Positions 1 to 12,709 of a stretch of DNA of 64,000 bases are shown here, piece after piece. The notes below the pieces were generated by a model. That model saw only the letters and a program-made list of their open reading frames with translations, did not search any database and was not told the DNA's origin. The stretch is from Ophioderma brevispina (taxonomy: Eukaryota; Echinodermata; Ophiuroidea; Amphilepidida; Ophiodermatidae), in the NCBI GenBank assembly GCA_023653785.1, contig JAMKCH010005375.1, forward strand, positions 58,043 to 122,042. The letters run 5' to 3'. Within the stretch, counting starts at the first letter, position 1, and the number at the start of each line of letters is the position of its first letter. The translations under genes were made by a program, and so were the position numbers.

Positions 1-2090
1 TTACAACACAGCCTACGTTTTTGATTGGTTTGGGCTGAAAAAAATCGTTTTGTTTATATCTTCTTTACGAGGTTTTCCACATACACATCCGTTATCGTTC
101 TTCATACACTTTCACAGCTCGGACTCCTAAGAGCCATGCTTTGCACTCGATTAGAATCTTACGGGTACCAGAACCTTTTCCGAACTGTTATCACCTTTCT
201 CACCTTCTTCCGGGTTCATGTTGCTGATAGAGTTCATGTGGTTGCTCTAATTTGTATTCCAATTATGGCCTCTAAAGTTCGCCATAGGTGTCACGTAAGT
301 ACTATCTGGTCTTACGTTACCTTATTGATTTCTATGCGCAGACTACTGCCTTTTTTTCATATATCACTAATACAACAAGGTCTACCTCAATTGCCCCGGA
401 TATTCTGTTTATATCAACTCACATTTTTTTCGGGGATAAAGTGCATACGCTACTTTAAAATGAAAAATGTTGCAAGTACGCTATTTCAAATGGTTTGTTA
501 AGATGATCAGGTATTGAAACAATTTATTTGCCTTTCTCTAAACGTAGATGTAATTTGACAATAGCATGAAGTGGACAGTAAAATTGTAAAATATCGATAC
601 CACATATCGTGTATGTTTATCTTTTTGCCTTGACTTACATGCCATAGTGACGCCATAAGGAAGTTTTGTGTTTTTTGAGATCAATGGAAAGGATGAAGCT
701 CATGTGGTTTTTACAAAATTTAAACGATCTGATGTTTATAAGGAAAATCGGTTGTTTTTTCGGACTGGAATTAACAAATAATAATAATTTTTTTAATTTT
801 TTTAATTTTTTTAATTTTTTTACTTATTTATTCATTAGAAAGAATTTTTGTATTGAATAATTATTATCGTATACCGACAATAATTCAACGGGGCCGCTGA
901 AAACGTCATTCAAAGTGTGAAACTAGATCGGGGAAACAGAGCAATGTGCGTATCAACCACCAGATCCATTACTGCTAGCTCTCCTTTGGTTACACAAGTC
1001 AAGTTATCCATCGTTTGATTGGGCTAATCAAATGCAAAAAACATAAATAAATCACATTTCCGAGGCTGCATTGAATTAGGATCGGAGGGGGATGCCCCCG
1101 GTGAATCTCAAAATCTAATTACCAAATCCCCTCTTTTATGACGGCATGCACACTCTTTTGAGCTTAAAACCGTTCACAGTTTACTAGACAATTATCAACA
1201 CAACGGTTATAGAAAATCGAAAATTGGGTCGCGCTATTCAAATATGTGTTTGCAGTTGCTGTGGCATTTGAGATTCTAGCACATCTGTTTTATTTGTTCA
1301 CTTAACAGGCAACGTAGTGATAGAGTGTGCGCTTCCCGATAAAATTATGATTTTTTTTTTTACACATCAACACTTTAGTATATAATCCATACAATTTATG
1401 AAACACTTCCCAAACCCACCCCCTTTAATGTGCCAGCTTGGCTATCACGGGGGGAGGTCACACGGGTGGATGGTGGTGGTGGTGTGTGTTGTTTGTGTGG
1501 GGGGTGGGATGGCGGCGGTAATGTTGGGAGGCTGAACTTTTAGAAGTCTCCACTCATGTTAAAATGCAAGGCGAGCACTGTTAACAGATTACAAGGATCC
1601 TAACAATTATAATGACTTATGGGGGAAAAAATGTCAAACATAGAGCGAAAAAGTCAATTAAAATTGGCGTGAACATGGATCAATGTTAAAAGTTGCTTTG
1701 ATTCAAGTATATGTGGTCCCTATGTTTCCCCTAACTTAAAAGAATGAAACGATATTATTTTGCCTCATGTCTTATTCTTATCTAGAGTCCAACAAAATAG
1801 TCACAGCAATATAATCCAATGCCGTACTAATAGCTGATTGACTTTGTGTGCCATTTATGTCAAGGCTAAATCCCGGCATTAACGAAACATTTCTCTAATT
1901 AATAACCGCTGGACGATTGGCGCCAGATAAGCGACGCAACCTCCATTTTGAAGCTCTGCAAAAAAAAACAAGCCAAAGCAGAGGAAAGTACAGCACAACG
2001 GACGCAGCACCATCCATGGACCATGTATGGCTGGAACATGCCTCAAGCAGAGGAGGGGCCATGCAGTGGGCAATCCCGAGCTGACCAGGT
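1..2090. other. no recognisable gene; AT-rich non-coding
   Basis: I see no protein similarity here. An open frame of 158 codons at 25-501 lacks an ATG at its start and has no recognisable domain. A short (TTTTTAA)n run lies at about 785-830. GT-rich and G-rich patches at 1440-1530 foreshadow the G-rich block that follows. Confidence 0.5.
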
Positions 2091-2094
2091 CACG

Positions 2095-5000
2095 CATGGG
2101 GGGGGGGACGGGATGGTGGGGGGTGACGGTTCTGGCGGAAAGGGTGGGAGGGTGGGGGTAGGGAAGGGGCGCCCCGTGCACAGGGTTGCCGAGTCAACCA
2201 CTGTGGAGGATGGGTTACGGTCTGCTGAGCAGGAGGAGACGGGGAAGGGGGACTAAGCGTGCCGTGTGAAGTGGGGGGGGTATGTCGGCCAGCGGCAGGA
2301 GTGAGGGGTTATACCGGCTGTTATCGGGCGGGGGGGGGGAAAAGGAGGTGGGGTTGGGGGGTAAGGAGCCGAGGTGTGCGGTTCCGACAGCCCTAGAGGT
2401 GGCGCATGATGGGTGGGGGGTTGGGAACCCGTGAAGACAGCCAAGCCGGACTAGACCGCCGTGTAACGGAGAGTGGTATGTTGAGGTTGGGAAGAGGGGG
2501 TGTAAAAGAGAATGAGGGGTGTGGGGGTATAGGCTTGAGCGGTGGGCGTGGGGGGGTGAATGAAGTGGGAGAGGGATGTAAGAGGTGATAGCGGGGTTGT
2601 GTGGGGGGAGGAGTCGGTAGGTTGGGGGAGGGGGTGTACGTGGGGGGTTGGTGGCGGTATGTGTAGTGACAAGTGTAGAGTAAGCGTGGCCGGTTGGTGG
2701 AGGTGGGGGGAGAGTGGACTGGAAAGGAGATAATGAGAGTAGTAGGGGGGTCTATGGGGTTTATTATGCCGGGATTGGCAGTGGTTCTGAGGTAGGTGGA
2801 GGGTGCGTGAGGGACGGTTGGGGTGGAAGAACCTGTGGCGTGGGTCGGGGTGAGGGGAGGGTCGGAGCTAACGGCTAGTGGGGTGGTAGTGACAGAGATG
2901 GAGATGTTGGAAGGGGTGGTGGGGGTGTAGAGGGGGAGGGAGATGAGTGGAGGCGGTGGGAAAGGGGGAGCGACGCGGGACGTTGTGGGGGTGGGATGTG
3001 AGAGTGGGGGTGGGGGAGTTGCGGGGAGACTCCGGAGTCCTACCAACAGTAGTGGCGGCTGGGGAGTGGTGGTGGGGGTTGGTGTAAGGGAGGGCGGATT
3101 AGGCAGGGGGTGTACTGGACACGGGCTTTGGGCTATGTGGGATAGAGGGTGTGTGGAACGGGGCGGTAGAGGAATTGGGGGAAGGGGGAGTGAGGAGATG
3201 GGGGGGGTGGTGAGGAAGATTTAGGAGGTCGGGAGCGTGCGCGGACAGATTTGGATAGAAGGGTTGTGGCGGGGGGATCCCCCGACAGGTGGAAATGGGA
3301 TCGGATGTCGATGGGGGGGGGGGTGCCGGGTGGGGTCGGCGGCGTGGCGCAGAGACCCGAAGAGCAGGTGGGGGGGCGTGGAGTGCGCAGGGGTAGGGAT
3401 CAAGGACCCTAGGGAATGAGGATAAAGGATGGGGGTGTATGGTGGGCGACGGGGAGGGGTAAGGCTGGGTTGTAAGTGCGGCGGAGGATGCGCCTGTGGA
3501 GTGAGCCCTGTGGGCCAGGGGGGGGGGGAGGGGGGAGGGGGGTTAGTGCGAGTTGGGAGGGGGGTTACGTGGGAACGGCGTACACGAGGAGGAGGCCGGT
3601 GCAGGGATGGGAGTGGGGAAGGTGCGTGGGCGGAGGCCCTGGTTGATAAACTCGATATGGGCTTAGCTAAGGAGTAGTTCGTCCGGTTGGGGGGTTGCCT
3701 GGAGGTTGGGGAGGGGGAAGGGGGCGTGTGGGGGATCCGTAAGTATCCAATCGGGAGCACGGCAATGGTGGGAGGCTGGACGTATGAGAGTTATAGGGAG
3801 GGTCCTCAGGGGTGGATGTGTGGGGAATAGATGGGGAAGGTGGTGGTGTTGGGGTAGGTGCGGGGGGTGATGGTGTGGGGGCGCCGTGGAGGTAAGGGGT
3901 CGTCATTAGTGGTTGATATTCAGGGCGAGGGGGGGGGGTGGCTGAGGAGGGGGGGCCGGGGGCTGAGGGGCCGGCGCTGGGCTAGCGTGTGTAGGGTGAG
4001 TGGGAGGGCCTGGCCAGTAGCTGCCTAAGTGGGTGGCCGGGGTCCGACGGGGGGAGCGGTGCTCCGCGGGGGGGGCCTTCAAGTGGGTGGAGCGCCCGAA
4101 GTGTTCTGGCGGGTATGGATGGGGTTGGGGCTAGTCGATGCGGGGAAATGGTGATGGAGAGGGGGCGTGGAGGGGGGGGCTTCGTGACGGCGGGGAGTGG
4201 GGGCTTAGCAGTGGGGCATGGGAGCCGGGTTGGGGCCGAAAGGCGGTCACGGGAGGGGGGAGGAGGGAGAGGAGCGAGAGTGTAGCGCGGATGGAAATTG
4301 AGGGGGTGGAGTCCATAAGGGAAGGGAGGATGGGCGGGGACGTCTGGCGCGGCACGCTGGCCCAAATCTAACGGGAACTTGTGGGTAGCTTGTTGCAAGA
4401 CGGTCCCCGGGTGGGGTCGATTCATGGAGCGTGACCCCTGGTGGGGGGAGGCGTAGGGGGAAGACCATCGGGCGTGCGTCGTGGGGGTGGGGTATCAGGG
4501 GGGGGCCGGGATCGGCGGAGTGAGAGTGAGACGGGTGTAACTTCTGCGGGTATAGTAGTGAGGTGCAAGGGCCAGCATGAGGGGGTGGGAGGTGTTTAAG
4601 GGAAGGTGGACTGAAGATGACAAGGGGGGGGAGGCAGGGGTGGGGGGGGGTGGATCGGAGAGGGAGGGCGGGTATAACGTGTACGGAGGGTGGGTAATCG
4701 CGAGAGTGATGGCTCGGAGGTGCGGTGTTGGTCAGCGGGTATCGGCATCCTGGAAGGGTGGGGGCCGCTGATAGGGTGGGCAGTCGCTGCGGTGGCCAGA
4801 ATGGCCAGTCTTGGTATAGAGGCCGGCGTGGGGGTGAGGAGATGATCGGGGGGCACGGATAAGTGGGGGGTGAATGGAGGGAAGGAAGGGGCGTGGGGTG
4901 GGTAGGTAGCTGGGGGAGTGAAATGGAATGGCGATGGGCGGGGGTGTGTGGATTGGATTTGTTTGGTGGGGCGGGCCGCCAGGTTTAAGTAGGGCTCCCG

Positions 5001-5560
5001 GGAATGATGCAGCAGAGTCCGTGCGGAGCGTGAGACGGTCTGCTCGGCGGGGCGGGGGGTGGGTGCTTGGCTGGGGCAAGGGAGGCGAGAGGCGCCAACC
5101 AAAGGGCGTAGCGGATGATGAGGACTTCCGCGGGGGGGTATGCACGTGCAGGCGCGCGCGAGCAGAATAGCCTGGAAAGATCCGGGCGTACGATGAGAGG
5201 TTGGACGGCGACGAGATCGGGACGGGGTGAGAGAAAGACCGAAGAGGGTCCGGTTTGGGTCTGTGTCGGGTCATCTTGGTTAGTGATGCAGCCAGGGTGG
5301 GGGGGAAGGTTTGGGGCTCACTTGATCTGTCCGCTAGGGTGTGATTAAGTGGGGTGGAGGTAGCGTCCGGGGTACGGAGCTTGAGGATATGACCGGTGGG
5401 TAAGGATGGGTATTGGGGTGCGGTCCGGGAAGGGTCGCGGGGGCGGGAACCCGATGATTGTGAGCGGTGGTCGGCAGGAGGGAAGCGGCTGGAACAACGA
5501 CTGCCCCCCGCCGTGTAATTTTGCGGGGTCGAGTAACTGATCAAGGCCTGGTTTGATGCT
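2095..5560. repeat. G-rich low-complexity block, about 3.4 kb
   Basis: The plus strand changes abruptly to a sequence dominated by runs of 3-12 G, separated by single A, T or short mixed words. The minus strand is correspondingly C-rich, so it shows long artificial Pro/Ser/Thr-rich open frames (for example at 2393-3046 and 4732-5544) that I do not regard as genes. No fixed tandem period is visible by eye. The density of G-runs gives very high G-quadruplex potential. Both edges are sharp: ordinary AT-rich sequence lies before about 2090 and after about 5560. It may be a decayed G-rich satellite or a low-quality consensus; the sequence alone cannot decide. Confidence 0.75.
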
Positions 5561-5680
5561 ACATGGAGAGGAATGGCGTTCCATAAGCCTATCGAATAAT
5601 GGGAGAAATGATCTGTTGTGGGAGGCCAAGTTGGACCATTAGATTTCCAAGAGCGGTGTTTAAGGTGTGAATGCCATGTG
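5550..5680 (-). pseudogene. possible LINE reverse transcriptase C-terminal scrap
   Basis: Read on the minus strand, two frames give NRSFLPLF and LWNAIPLHV. This resembles the RSF-P-RLWNSLP block that closes many CR1/Jockey-type non-LTR ORF2 proteins. The same nucleotide stretch recurs, diverged, at about 18790-18875, where it lies beside a better LINE fragment on the same strand. That pairing is the main support. The fragment abuts the edge of the G-rich block and is frameshifted, with no sign of function. Confidence 0.35.
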
Positions 5681-5689
5681 ATGGATAAA

Positions 5690-7600
5690 AAAATGTTTCA
5701 CCAAATTCTAATTTTCTTCTCAACAACCAATCAGCTATCAACAGATTTTTTGGAGGGCAACAAGGAAATTCAAGGAAATAGCATCGATACTTGATCTCTA
5801 CAAGAACTCATACTTTCCATGCACTACCGTCAAATAGTGGACATTCTGAGCAACCCATTACTATATTCAAGGTCCCGGTTGAAGCCGTACTTTAAAAAAA
5901 ATCGCCAAATGAACGTCCCAAGCAAGTCATTCTGCGGGCAGCTTTGCTGCTATACATTAATATGTCTAGGTTGCACAACGTAATTCTTTAAGGTGACTAT
6001 GGTTTGCTGATGTTTAATAGCTGAGGACCAAGCCTCTTTGAAGCAATGCTCAATGGTCATAAATCAGCTATTTAATACATTCCATTATTACATGAATTAA
6101 ACTATTCATTTTCTAACCTCTTTTCACAACTTCTTCTTTGAAAGTTACGAGTGATTTTTGTTTAACTTAGCAAGATAAAACACTAGCCAGCAGGTGAAAG
6201 TGGCCAGTCTAAAATTCACACCCTGTCACTCAATTGAGTGTACTCTGGATCGTAGCGACCTAATGGGATTTGGCTAACGGGCAATATAGATGAATAACAA
6301 GGTCTTCGTGAGTAACATTTTTTAAATGATAATAAAAAAGAACGTACAATAACCAACAAAATAACAGCAAACAAAGCAAGCACTGCTCAGCTGATTTTAG
6401 GAAATTGTGGAAAAGAACCATTGAAATTAACGCACAACTGGACTGCCTCAATATGATAGTATGCTTAAAGATGGTAGGTTTCTGAGTGTTGATAAATGTT
6501 TTCTTTACTACTTTCTCCTTAATGAAACGACTTTTTTTACAAAAACAACCAGTTCTTACCGATGTAGCAGGCTGGTTATTATATTGATTATATGTTCCGA
6601 TTTGCACTATACTGAGAGGTTCCGGGCATAACCTTCTCTTCAAGTAGGGGTCTCGTATTAGTTTTCTGAATCAGTTTAATCCTATGTGCAAATCCGGTTG
6701 TTACTCTTCGCCGTTAGTTACACAATTGATATTGAGTTTTCCAATTAATTAGAGCATCATTAATCCTGCGTCCCCTTCGCCCTACTTTTCAACGATTTTA
6801 AGCACGTATACCTGGTCTTTCAAAGCACGTCGTGAAGTAGACCATACAGGTGAATGGAACTCTGATAAACTTACTTCTTAGAAAACTTCGTCTTCCTCAC
6901 ATTCCCAGAGGTTGGACCCAAATTCTTATTCAGCAACCCTTCAAACTATAGAAAAACTCTTCAAAAACTTCTTCCCCAAACGTTCTAGAATGGGATTCTG
7001 GGCTAAACCCTACTATAATAGGTATTTTGCACCTGTTTTTCGTTCCCATTCTTTTTTTATGGTAATTTCCCGTTGGCTTTCTGAGTTATGTTTCAGTTTG
7101 TCCACTCCATATTTGGTAAAATTTATATATTATATACATTCTCATTGCCCGTGATGAAGTGTAATAAATTAATAAATCAATAAATCAATAAAAGTGGTTG
7201 AATCAGTACCTGTATAGATTGTGTTGCGTTATAGGCTAAAAAAACTTAAGTTATCATTTCCGTATATTTTATATAGTCTGAAAATAATATTCCAGACATA
7301 TTGTTTAGAAGACAGGATGTACAACACCAGTTTCATATAACAATAAACCAGTTAATTACTATGACAAAATTTGTAACCCAGTCAAATCGATCTGCCCTTT
7401 GTGGTGCAATATTTATAGTGTCACTACCAACAAGTAAAGGGATTGAACCTTTCAAAGACATGATAGAGAATACCAATAATGAATAATCCACAATTGGAAT
7501 CCAATATTACGACTCGGAGACACAACAACCTAGCCCCTAAGTGGCACTATAAAATTGAAGGCAAAGCCTGCAAAGGGTAAATGTGTGGCCACTAATAAGA
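5690..7600. other. no recognisable feature
   Basis: AT-rich sequence. The small open frames (6260-6643 minus, 6912-7154 plus) have no recognisable domain, no splice context and biased low-complexity composition. I see no repeat structure. Confidence 0.5.
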
Positions 7601-7895
7601 TCTACACTGTTGCTCACAAAGTTGGAATATTTTGTTTTCAGACCCAATCTTATTTCTATTTGAACGCCTCAGTAATCATATAAGAGAGGTGAATGATTAA
7701 ATAACGAGTCCCCACTACCCAGGTGAAGTGAACCCATGCATAATTTTGAATTATGCGACAATGCCTATAAAATGCCACACGTCTGCTGTTTGTTCCTTTT
7801 CTCTGCTCCAAGCCTCTGTGCAAGGAGTCATTTTTTTCAGAGTTGATTGTAACCTTTAAAACAAAAACTGGTAAAGAGGTTTCCAGGCCTAGGCT
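7601..7895 (+). mobile_element. probable 5' non-coding part of Tc1/mariner element
   Basis: The stretch just upstream of the transposase remnant begins near 7605 with a segment that resembles the outer end of Tc1-like elements (TGCTCACAAAGTTGGAATAT at 7611-7630). It ends in a leader before the transposase ATG. I looked for the inverted partner (ATATTCCAACTTTGTGAGC) after 8880 and did not find it, so the right end is lost or diverged. The assignment rests on position and general resemblance only. Confidence 0.35.
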
Positions 7896-8880
7896 ATGCC
7901 TCGTCCAACGGCATTGTCAATACCCCGAAGAATGCTTGCCATCCGACGGGAAGGGTACAAATAGGCCAAAGTCGCTGATTTCCTCCGGATATCGCAGACC
8001 ACAGTCTTTAAAATCCTCAGACATCATCGAGAGGTGTGTCTTTTGAGGCCACGAAAATCTTCAAGGCGACCACGATTGACTACCAGACGGCATCATCACT
8101 GACTGCTTATTCTGTGCCGTAGAGCCTGGGAAATGCCAACGAGCCGCCTTCGTCGTTTGTGGAGAGGACACTATGGAATCAACGTTTCCCGCCAAGCTGA
8201 AAATCGGAGATTGCTCCAACATGGTTACAGAGCAAGACGAATGACCAAATGTCCACGCCCAACCGTTCACCACGTAGTTGGTCGACTTCGCTGGGATAGG
8301 GAGCACGGAAAATTACAGCTCTGATCCTGGCGAAATGTTGTGTTTATGGACGAAAGCCGCGACACCCTTGACAATCAAGATGGAAGACAAAGGTTCGTCA
8401 CTTACGTGGTGAGAACCTCCGAGATGACAGTATTCAGGAATCGACTCAAGCTAGCGGCGGCTCAGTGATGGTATGGGGCGGTATTCATTATGGGGGGAAA
8501 ACATCGCTGGTGTGTCAGATGGAAACATGAACGCCGTCGTGTACCTGGACATTCTGGAAAACCACTGTCTGCCACATGCAAAAAGGGTTTGCAAACAATT
8601 TTCGGCTGCAATACGACAACGTCACGCCGCACAGGGCCGCTGTAGTTAGACAATTTCTTGAGCCAGAGGGGGTGGAGCAGATACCATGGCCTGCTTGCTC
8701 CCATGATTTTAACCCTATCGAGTACGCCTGGGATGCCTTAGGCCCAGCCATCAATGACAGGGACAGTCTTCCTTAAACTCTACAGAAGTTAGAAACAAAC
8801 AACGTTGTGGACAGTAGGCCTATGCCGCGACATAATGACGCACTTATTTATGCCAGGGGTGACCATACTTCACTGGAAGG
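7896..8880 (+). pseudogene. Tc1/mariner (DD34E) transposase, broken
   Basis: This is a decayed cut-and-paste transposase. In order: an N-terminal start MPRPTALS; a helix-turn-helix segment (AKVADFLRISQTTVFKIL) just after an in-frame TAG; a second DNA-binding part around 8080-8320 with RRLWRGHYGINVSRQ; the first catalytic Asp in VVFMDESR near 8340; the GGSVMVWGGI block near 8460; the second Asp in LQYDNVTPHRAA near 8610; and NPIEYAWD near 8715. The Glu lies 34 residues after the second Asp, as in the DD34E class. A C-terminal trace (ALIYARGDHTSL) reaches about 8876. Several stop codons (for example the TAA at 8774-8776) and at least three frameshifts make it inactive. Length is close to the usual 340 residues, so it is damaged but not truncated. 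Confidence 0.9.
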
Positions 8881-8884
8881 GTTA

Positions 8885-9950
8885 TTTCTGATTTTGTTTG
8901 CATAAATAACGAACGAGGACGAGGTCGTACAGGCACCGATATGGAGAAGACTAAGCTCTAGAAAGCTATGTCTTCCATTACTTTTAAAATCTCCTATTCG
9001 TTTATCACTTAAAAAGTCAAACATGCTTGTTGGCTGGCTCCAGGTTGCCATGACAACCAATGTACGTCAAACGGTGTATGAGTTACGTTTGTTTAAAGAA
9101 TAGCCATTCATAGGCCTACCATGGTTACCATGACAACTGGGGAGAACATTTATACTGATTTTGAATCTTCGGGTCAAGGCATATATGATGATATATGATA
9201 TATATAAGTGACATTTTAAGAAATGTGTGAAATAGGTAATCGAAATTTCCAGAAATAACGGGATGTAGGCAATAATCAAATTCCGCTGTCAAAACTGTGT
9301 CGCCATTGATACATCTTTTGAGGTAATTTGTTCCCTGAAGCGCAGAAATTTAAATGTATTTTTAAAATGTGCCACCAATAGATCAACCGCAATCATTTAA
9401 CTACACTGAAATTCTATCCGAGACATTTGCAATCACAAACAACATTTGTGTTCGCTGTAAGTGATAGCAAAGGGTGTCAAGTTGCACAGTTACATCGGCA
9501 TCTGCCAACTCAATCTCTTAGGATTAATATGTAACATCCACAGAGACACGCACAATACAAAATAACAACGCTGTAACTGCGTTGGCGGGGTGAATACTGA
9601 CGGGGATGTAACAAAATACATGTATTTTGATATAAGAGCGATTGCCCCATATGTAAATGGATTACATATATTGAAACATAAAACTATACAGAAAATATTG
9701 ATTCTGGGGGGTTTGTTTTGCTTTTTGATAGGCATTGAGGATTTCGATCCACTTTTAAATTGCATGAGACTGGGTGTCCTAAAAGTGTTAAATGAAGGAT
9801 TTGGCTTCAAACCCAATTCAAAAGAATGGAAATGTATATTTTAGTTCGCTTGATTACGTAAGCATTTTTACTCAATTTTGATACCAATGTTTCTCCAATA
9901 CAGAATTTCATGGAGAATATGAAAATCATGGGTGTCGTTTTTAACATGTG
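8885..9950. other. no recognisable feature
   Basis: AT-rich sequence with a short ATATATGAT-type simple patch at about 9180-9210. The open frames (9490-9816 minus, 9590-9844 plus) overlap each other and have no recognisable domain. Confidence 0.5.
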
Positions 9951-9954
9951 TTCT

Positions 9955-10135
9955 TGGGGGTTTTATAAGGGGGAAAAATGTGTACAGGGGTAAACAATAA
10001 ACGTGTTTAAATTGTTTTAAAATTTATACCAATCTGTTCGGCTGCTCATAAGGTTTCTAAAAAGGTATAGCTTGCCATATTTACGACCTATTGTTTTAGT
10101 ACAATATGCTCAATAAAGTTCAAGGTCATTATTTA
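9955..10135 (+). repeat. dispersed repeat copy with AAGGTATA and TTCAAGGTCA motifs
   Basis: This segment shares ordered motifs with two others, in inverted orientation at 10530-10720 and in direct orientation at 60215-60400. The shared motifs are a GTGTACAGGGGTAAAC-like start, an AAAAAGGTATA core and a TTCAAGGTCA-like end. Similarity is patchy, so the exact unit is uncertain. With the 10.5-kb copy it forms a loose inverted pair of about 760 bp, which could be the ends of one old inverted-repeat element. Confidence 0.45.
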
Positions 10136-10529
10136 TAGAATTGTTCGATTTTGTTGAAACTGGTTTTAAATCGTTCATCGGGTCGTTCGTTCGTTCGTGT
10201 CCACAAGTCATTCGTAATGGCTAGTGGTGGTGTCAGGATTTGTTCAACTGTGTAAGCTGATCCGGGGCCGCGTGTATCTATGATACGGACGCTCCTGACA
10301 TGGCCTGGGTCATACTAAATAAGAAAAATGTATAAAGATTCTGTGTTTCACCTTTCAAAGTGAGACTTTTTAGAGGTATGACTGGTGGTCTCCCATAGAC
10401 CCTGTGGACCATGGCCATATTTGCCCTCTTAATTATTATCAAAACGTCATTGACAACGCGACCTTTATATTTTCGGCTTCTGTACAGTAAGAAGAACAAT
10501 TTGGCACAAACCGTTGAATCTGAAATTTT

Positions 10530-10720
10530 ACCCCCAGTGTGACCTTGAACCCGTTTTACCTTGTAACTCTTGTACTATAACACTCATGTAGGGCAAACTT
10601 TATACCTTTCTGTAATCCTTGCAAGGTACTGAACATGACTGTATACTTTAAACACATTTTGCCCCTTTTTATATTTTGCCCCCTGTATAAACCAGTGTAA
10701 ACCTTGCCCCCTCCCCTAGA
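10530..10720 (-). repeat. inverted copy of the AAGGTATA dispersed repeat
   Basis: Read on the minus strand it has a TTTACACTGG/TACAGGGGGC start, an AGAAAGGTATAAAG core, and then a GGTTCAAGGTCACACTGG segment. It is the inverted counterpart of 9955-10135. Coding potential is absent. Confidence 0.45.
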
Positions 10721-10729
10721 ATTCATCCA

Positions 10730-12560
10730 AGAACAAATTTTAAAAAATGACAACCATGATTTTTTGGAATCCTCATACAATTTTGATTTAGAAAAAACCT
10801 TGGTTGCAAGATTGTATATGAAATCTTCACAAAAATACAGTTCCACATGCATGTACAACTTGTACAGCTGTCGACATTTTCAACAGTTTTTTTTTTAAAT
10901 TCCCTTTCCTCGCTTGTTTTGTCAACTGGAGCATTTGCGTTGGTAACTGACTGACTCACTCAAGCGTATGAAAGGTGTTCCCAATGAGGTCCACGATATT
11001 TTATTGACATTTTACTTACCACCAAACTAGACTTGATCATATTTCATCAGAGAGACTCATCTTCCTACTTATCTACTTGTATGCCTTAGGGCGTGGTACA
11101 CCAATTTTTTTTGAACTATGTTATTTGGCCCATCTGTTTTAGAAAACAGAGTAGAGTTTGCATTATGTGCATATGTCGGTGTAAAATTTTTTGCCGGTCA
11201 GTTGGGCCGTCAGTATTGTACAGCAACTCACAAACCAGTGATGGTGAACGGTAACATTTCAGAGTCTTTGATGATACCGAAGCTCTGCATGGAGATGACT
11301 ACTCGCGCCCGTTGTGGTCATCATAGTTGTGGATTGTCTTTTTAACGAAAGCATCACTGGGTGTGGACCCTGTGGAATTTGGAATACACCCACGTCGCCT
11401 ATAATGACTATTAAAGAAGGTACCTGCTTCCCAACGATCTGAATTTGCTGATTGGAACATTGCCTCTCTAGAGTCTACCCCCTCACGGGCCCAAAAATCA
11501 TAGAAGATACACTTCAGCAGCGCAAAAAAGACCATGTATCATAATCAGTGTACCCAACCCATGACACTTGTGATCCTCAAACTTACACTACAAGTATACG
11601 TCAGTTTAAACGATTTTCAGATGGGTCTGCCCGGTCTATAAACGAATCCGACGGCGACTCTTATCGCCCCTACGCCGTAGGCGGCGCACTCACCATCAGC
11701 CATGACTTGGGGGGCATCTTTTGCATTTCTAGTTATACACCGCGTTTTAGTTGTAAGTGTACACAAAGAAGGATAATTTTGATCAGGTCTGAAGGCAAAA
11801 AACCACACTATTTCATGTTATCAATTTGTTATATCATCATGCGCGGCTCAGAAAAAAAATGTGAAATTTCTTGGCTGCCACAAATAGCGATAAAAAAAAT
11901 TAACAAAAAATGGAAACGAACTGCGTGCGAATTTCACTCGCTTAATGACACAAATGAAACTATCATCGTATCCATTTCACTCTAAATACCACATTGTACC
12001 TCGCCGGTCATTTTCACTTGTACTGAGTAGTTCAGGCGAGTCACATTCCATGCACAAAAGAGACTATTTTGTTCAGATCTCCGAAATCGATCACATGGGC
12101 ACGGAAGTGGTCCTTTCTAAAACAACAACAACCCGCACGGAAGATGGTCACGTTTTTCAAGAAAATACGATCGGTTCTTGGGAATGATTCAAAGTTTTCA
12201 TACACGGAAATATATCACGTCTATTGTTACGTTATTTTTGTTTGGAATGGTTGAATTTACGAAAAATTATTTTTATCCCGGCTGTTATTACCAATTTTAG
12301 AAAACGTATTCTAACCATAAGCGTTAATTTCTCAGTCACGCAAAGTGGGCGAAGGATAACCTTCAATTTGTTACACAACAGTAAGAACTTGCCCTGGATC
12401 CAGTTTAGCCAGTCCCTGACATATCCTTCCATAAATCCATTGAAATAATAAAACGGTGCAATGTATGTGAATGTTGGGTTGAAATTTGTTAACATTGCAA
12501 AAAAAATGGTAGGTTTGTAATTCTATTATCATGAGTATGGAGCTTATTATCTATTTCGTT
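10730..12560. other. no recognisable feature
   Basis: Mixed AT-rich sequence. Open frames up to 145 codons (11548-11985) have no recognisable domain, and several overlap on opposite strands. Nothing repeats elsewhere in the window by eye. Confidence 0.45.
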
Positions 12561-12571
12561 CGTAAGCAAAT

Positions 12572-12703
12572 ATGGCGGCGTGTGTTTTTGTTACTGTGTG
12601 TTTGGTGGCCGGGATGCCCCCCAGTAATGGCGGCGACGTAGAGGGGTCTTCGAGGCTTCCCCGTCGGATTCGTGTGTTTGTATATAAAGGATATTCGATT
12701 TAA
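12572..12703 (+). CDS. speculative 43-residue frame starting in a YY1-like motif
   Basis: A CpG-containing patch in an AT-rich region holds an ATG inside AAATATGGCGGCG. This is both a good eukaryotic start context and a near match to the YY1 site. It is followed by 43 codons (MAACVFVTVCLVAGMPPSNG, then a basic tail) to a TAA. The first 15 residues are hydrophobic, like a weak signal peptide. There is no recognisable domain, and chance occurrence is quite possible. It could instead be a short CpG-rich regulatory patch. Confidence 0.15.
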   Translation: MAACVFVTVCLVAGMPPSNGGDVEGSSRLPRRIRVFVYKGYSI

Positions 12704-12709
12704 GCTTAG

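Noticed and set aside
163..219. Minus-strand ATG with 19 codons followed by a GTAAGA donor
   Set aside because: Too short to distinguish from chance; no supporting feature.
25..501. 158-codon plus-strand frame
   Set aside because: Starts without ATG, no recognisable domain, and the opposite strand shows equally plausible short splice-like signals. Left unassigned.
2393..5544. Long Pro/Ser/Thr-rich open frames on the minus strand (up to 270 codons)
   Set aside because: They are a by-product of the G-rich composition: stop codons are rare in C-rich sequence. No start context, domain or splice signal.
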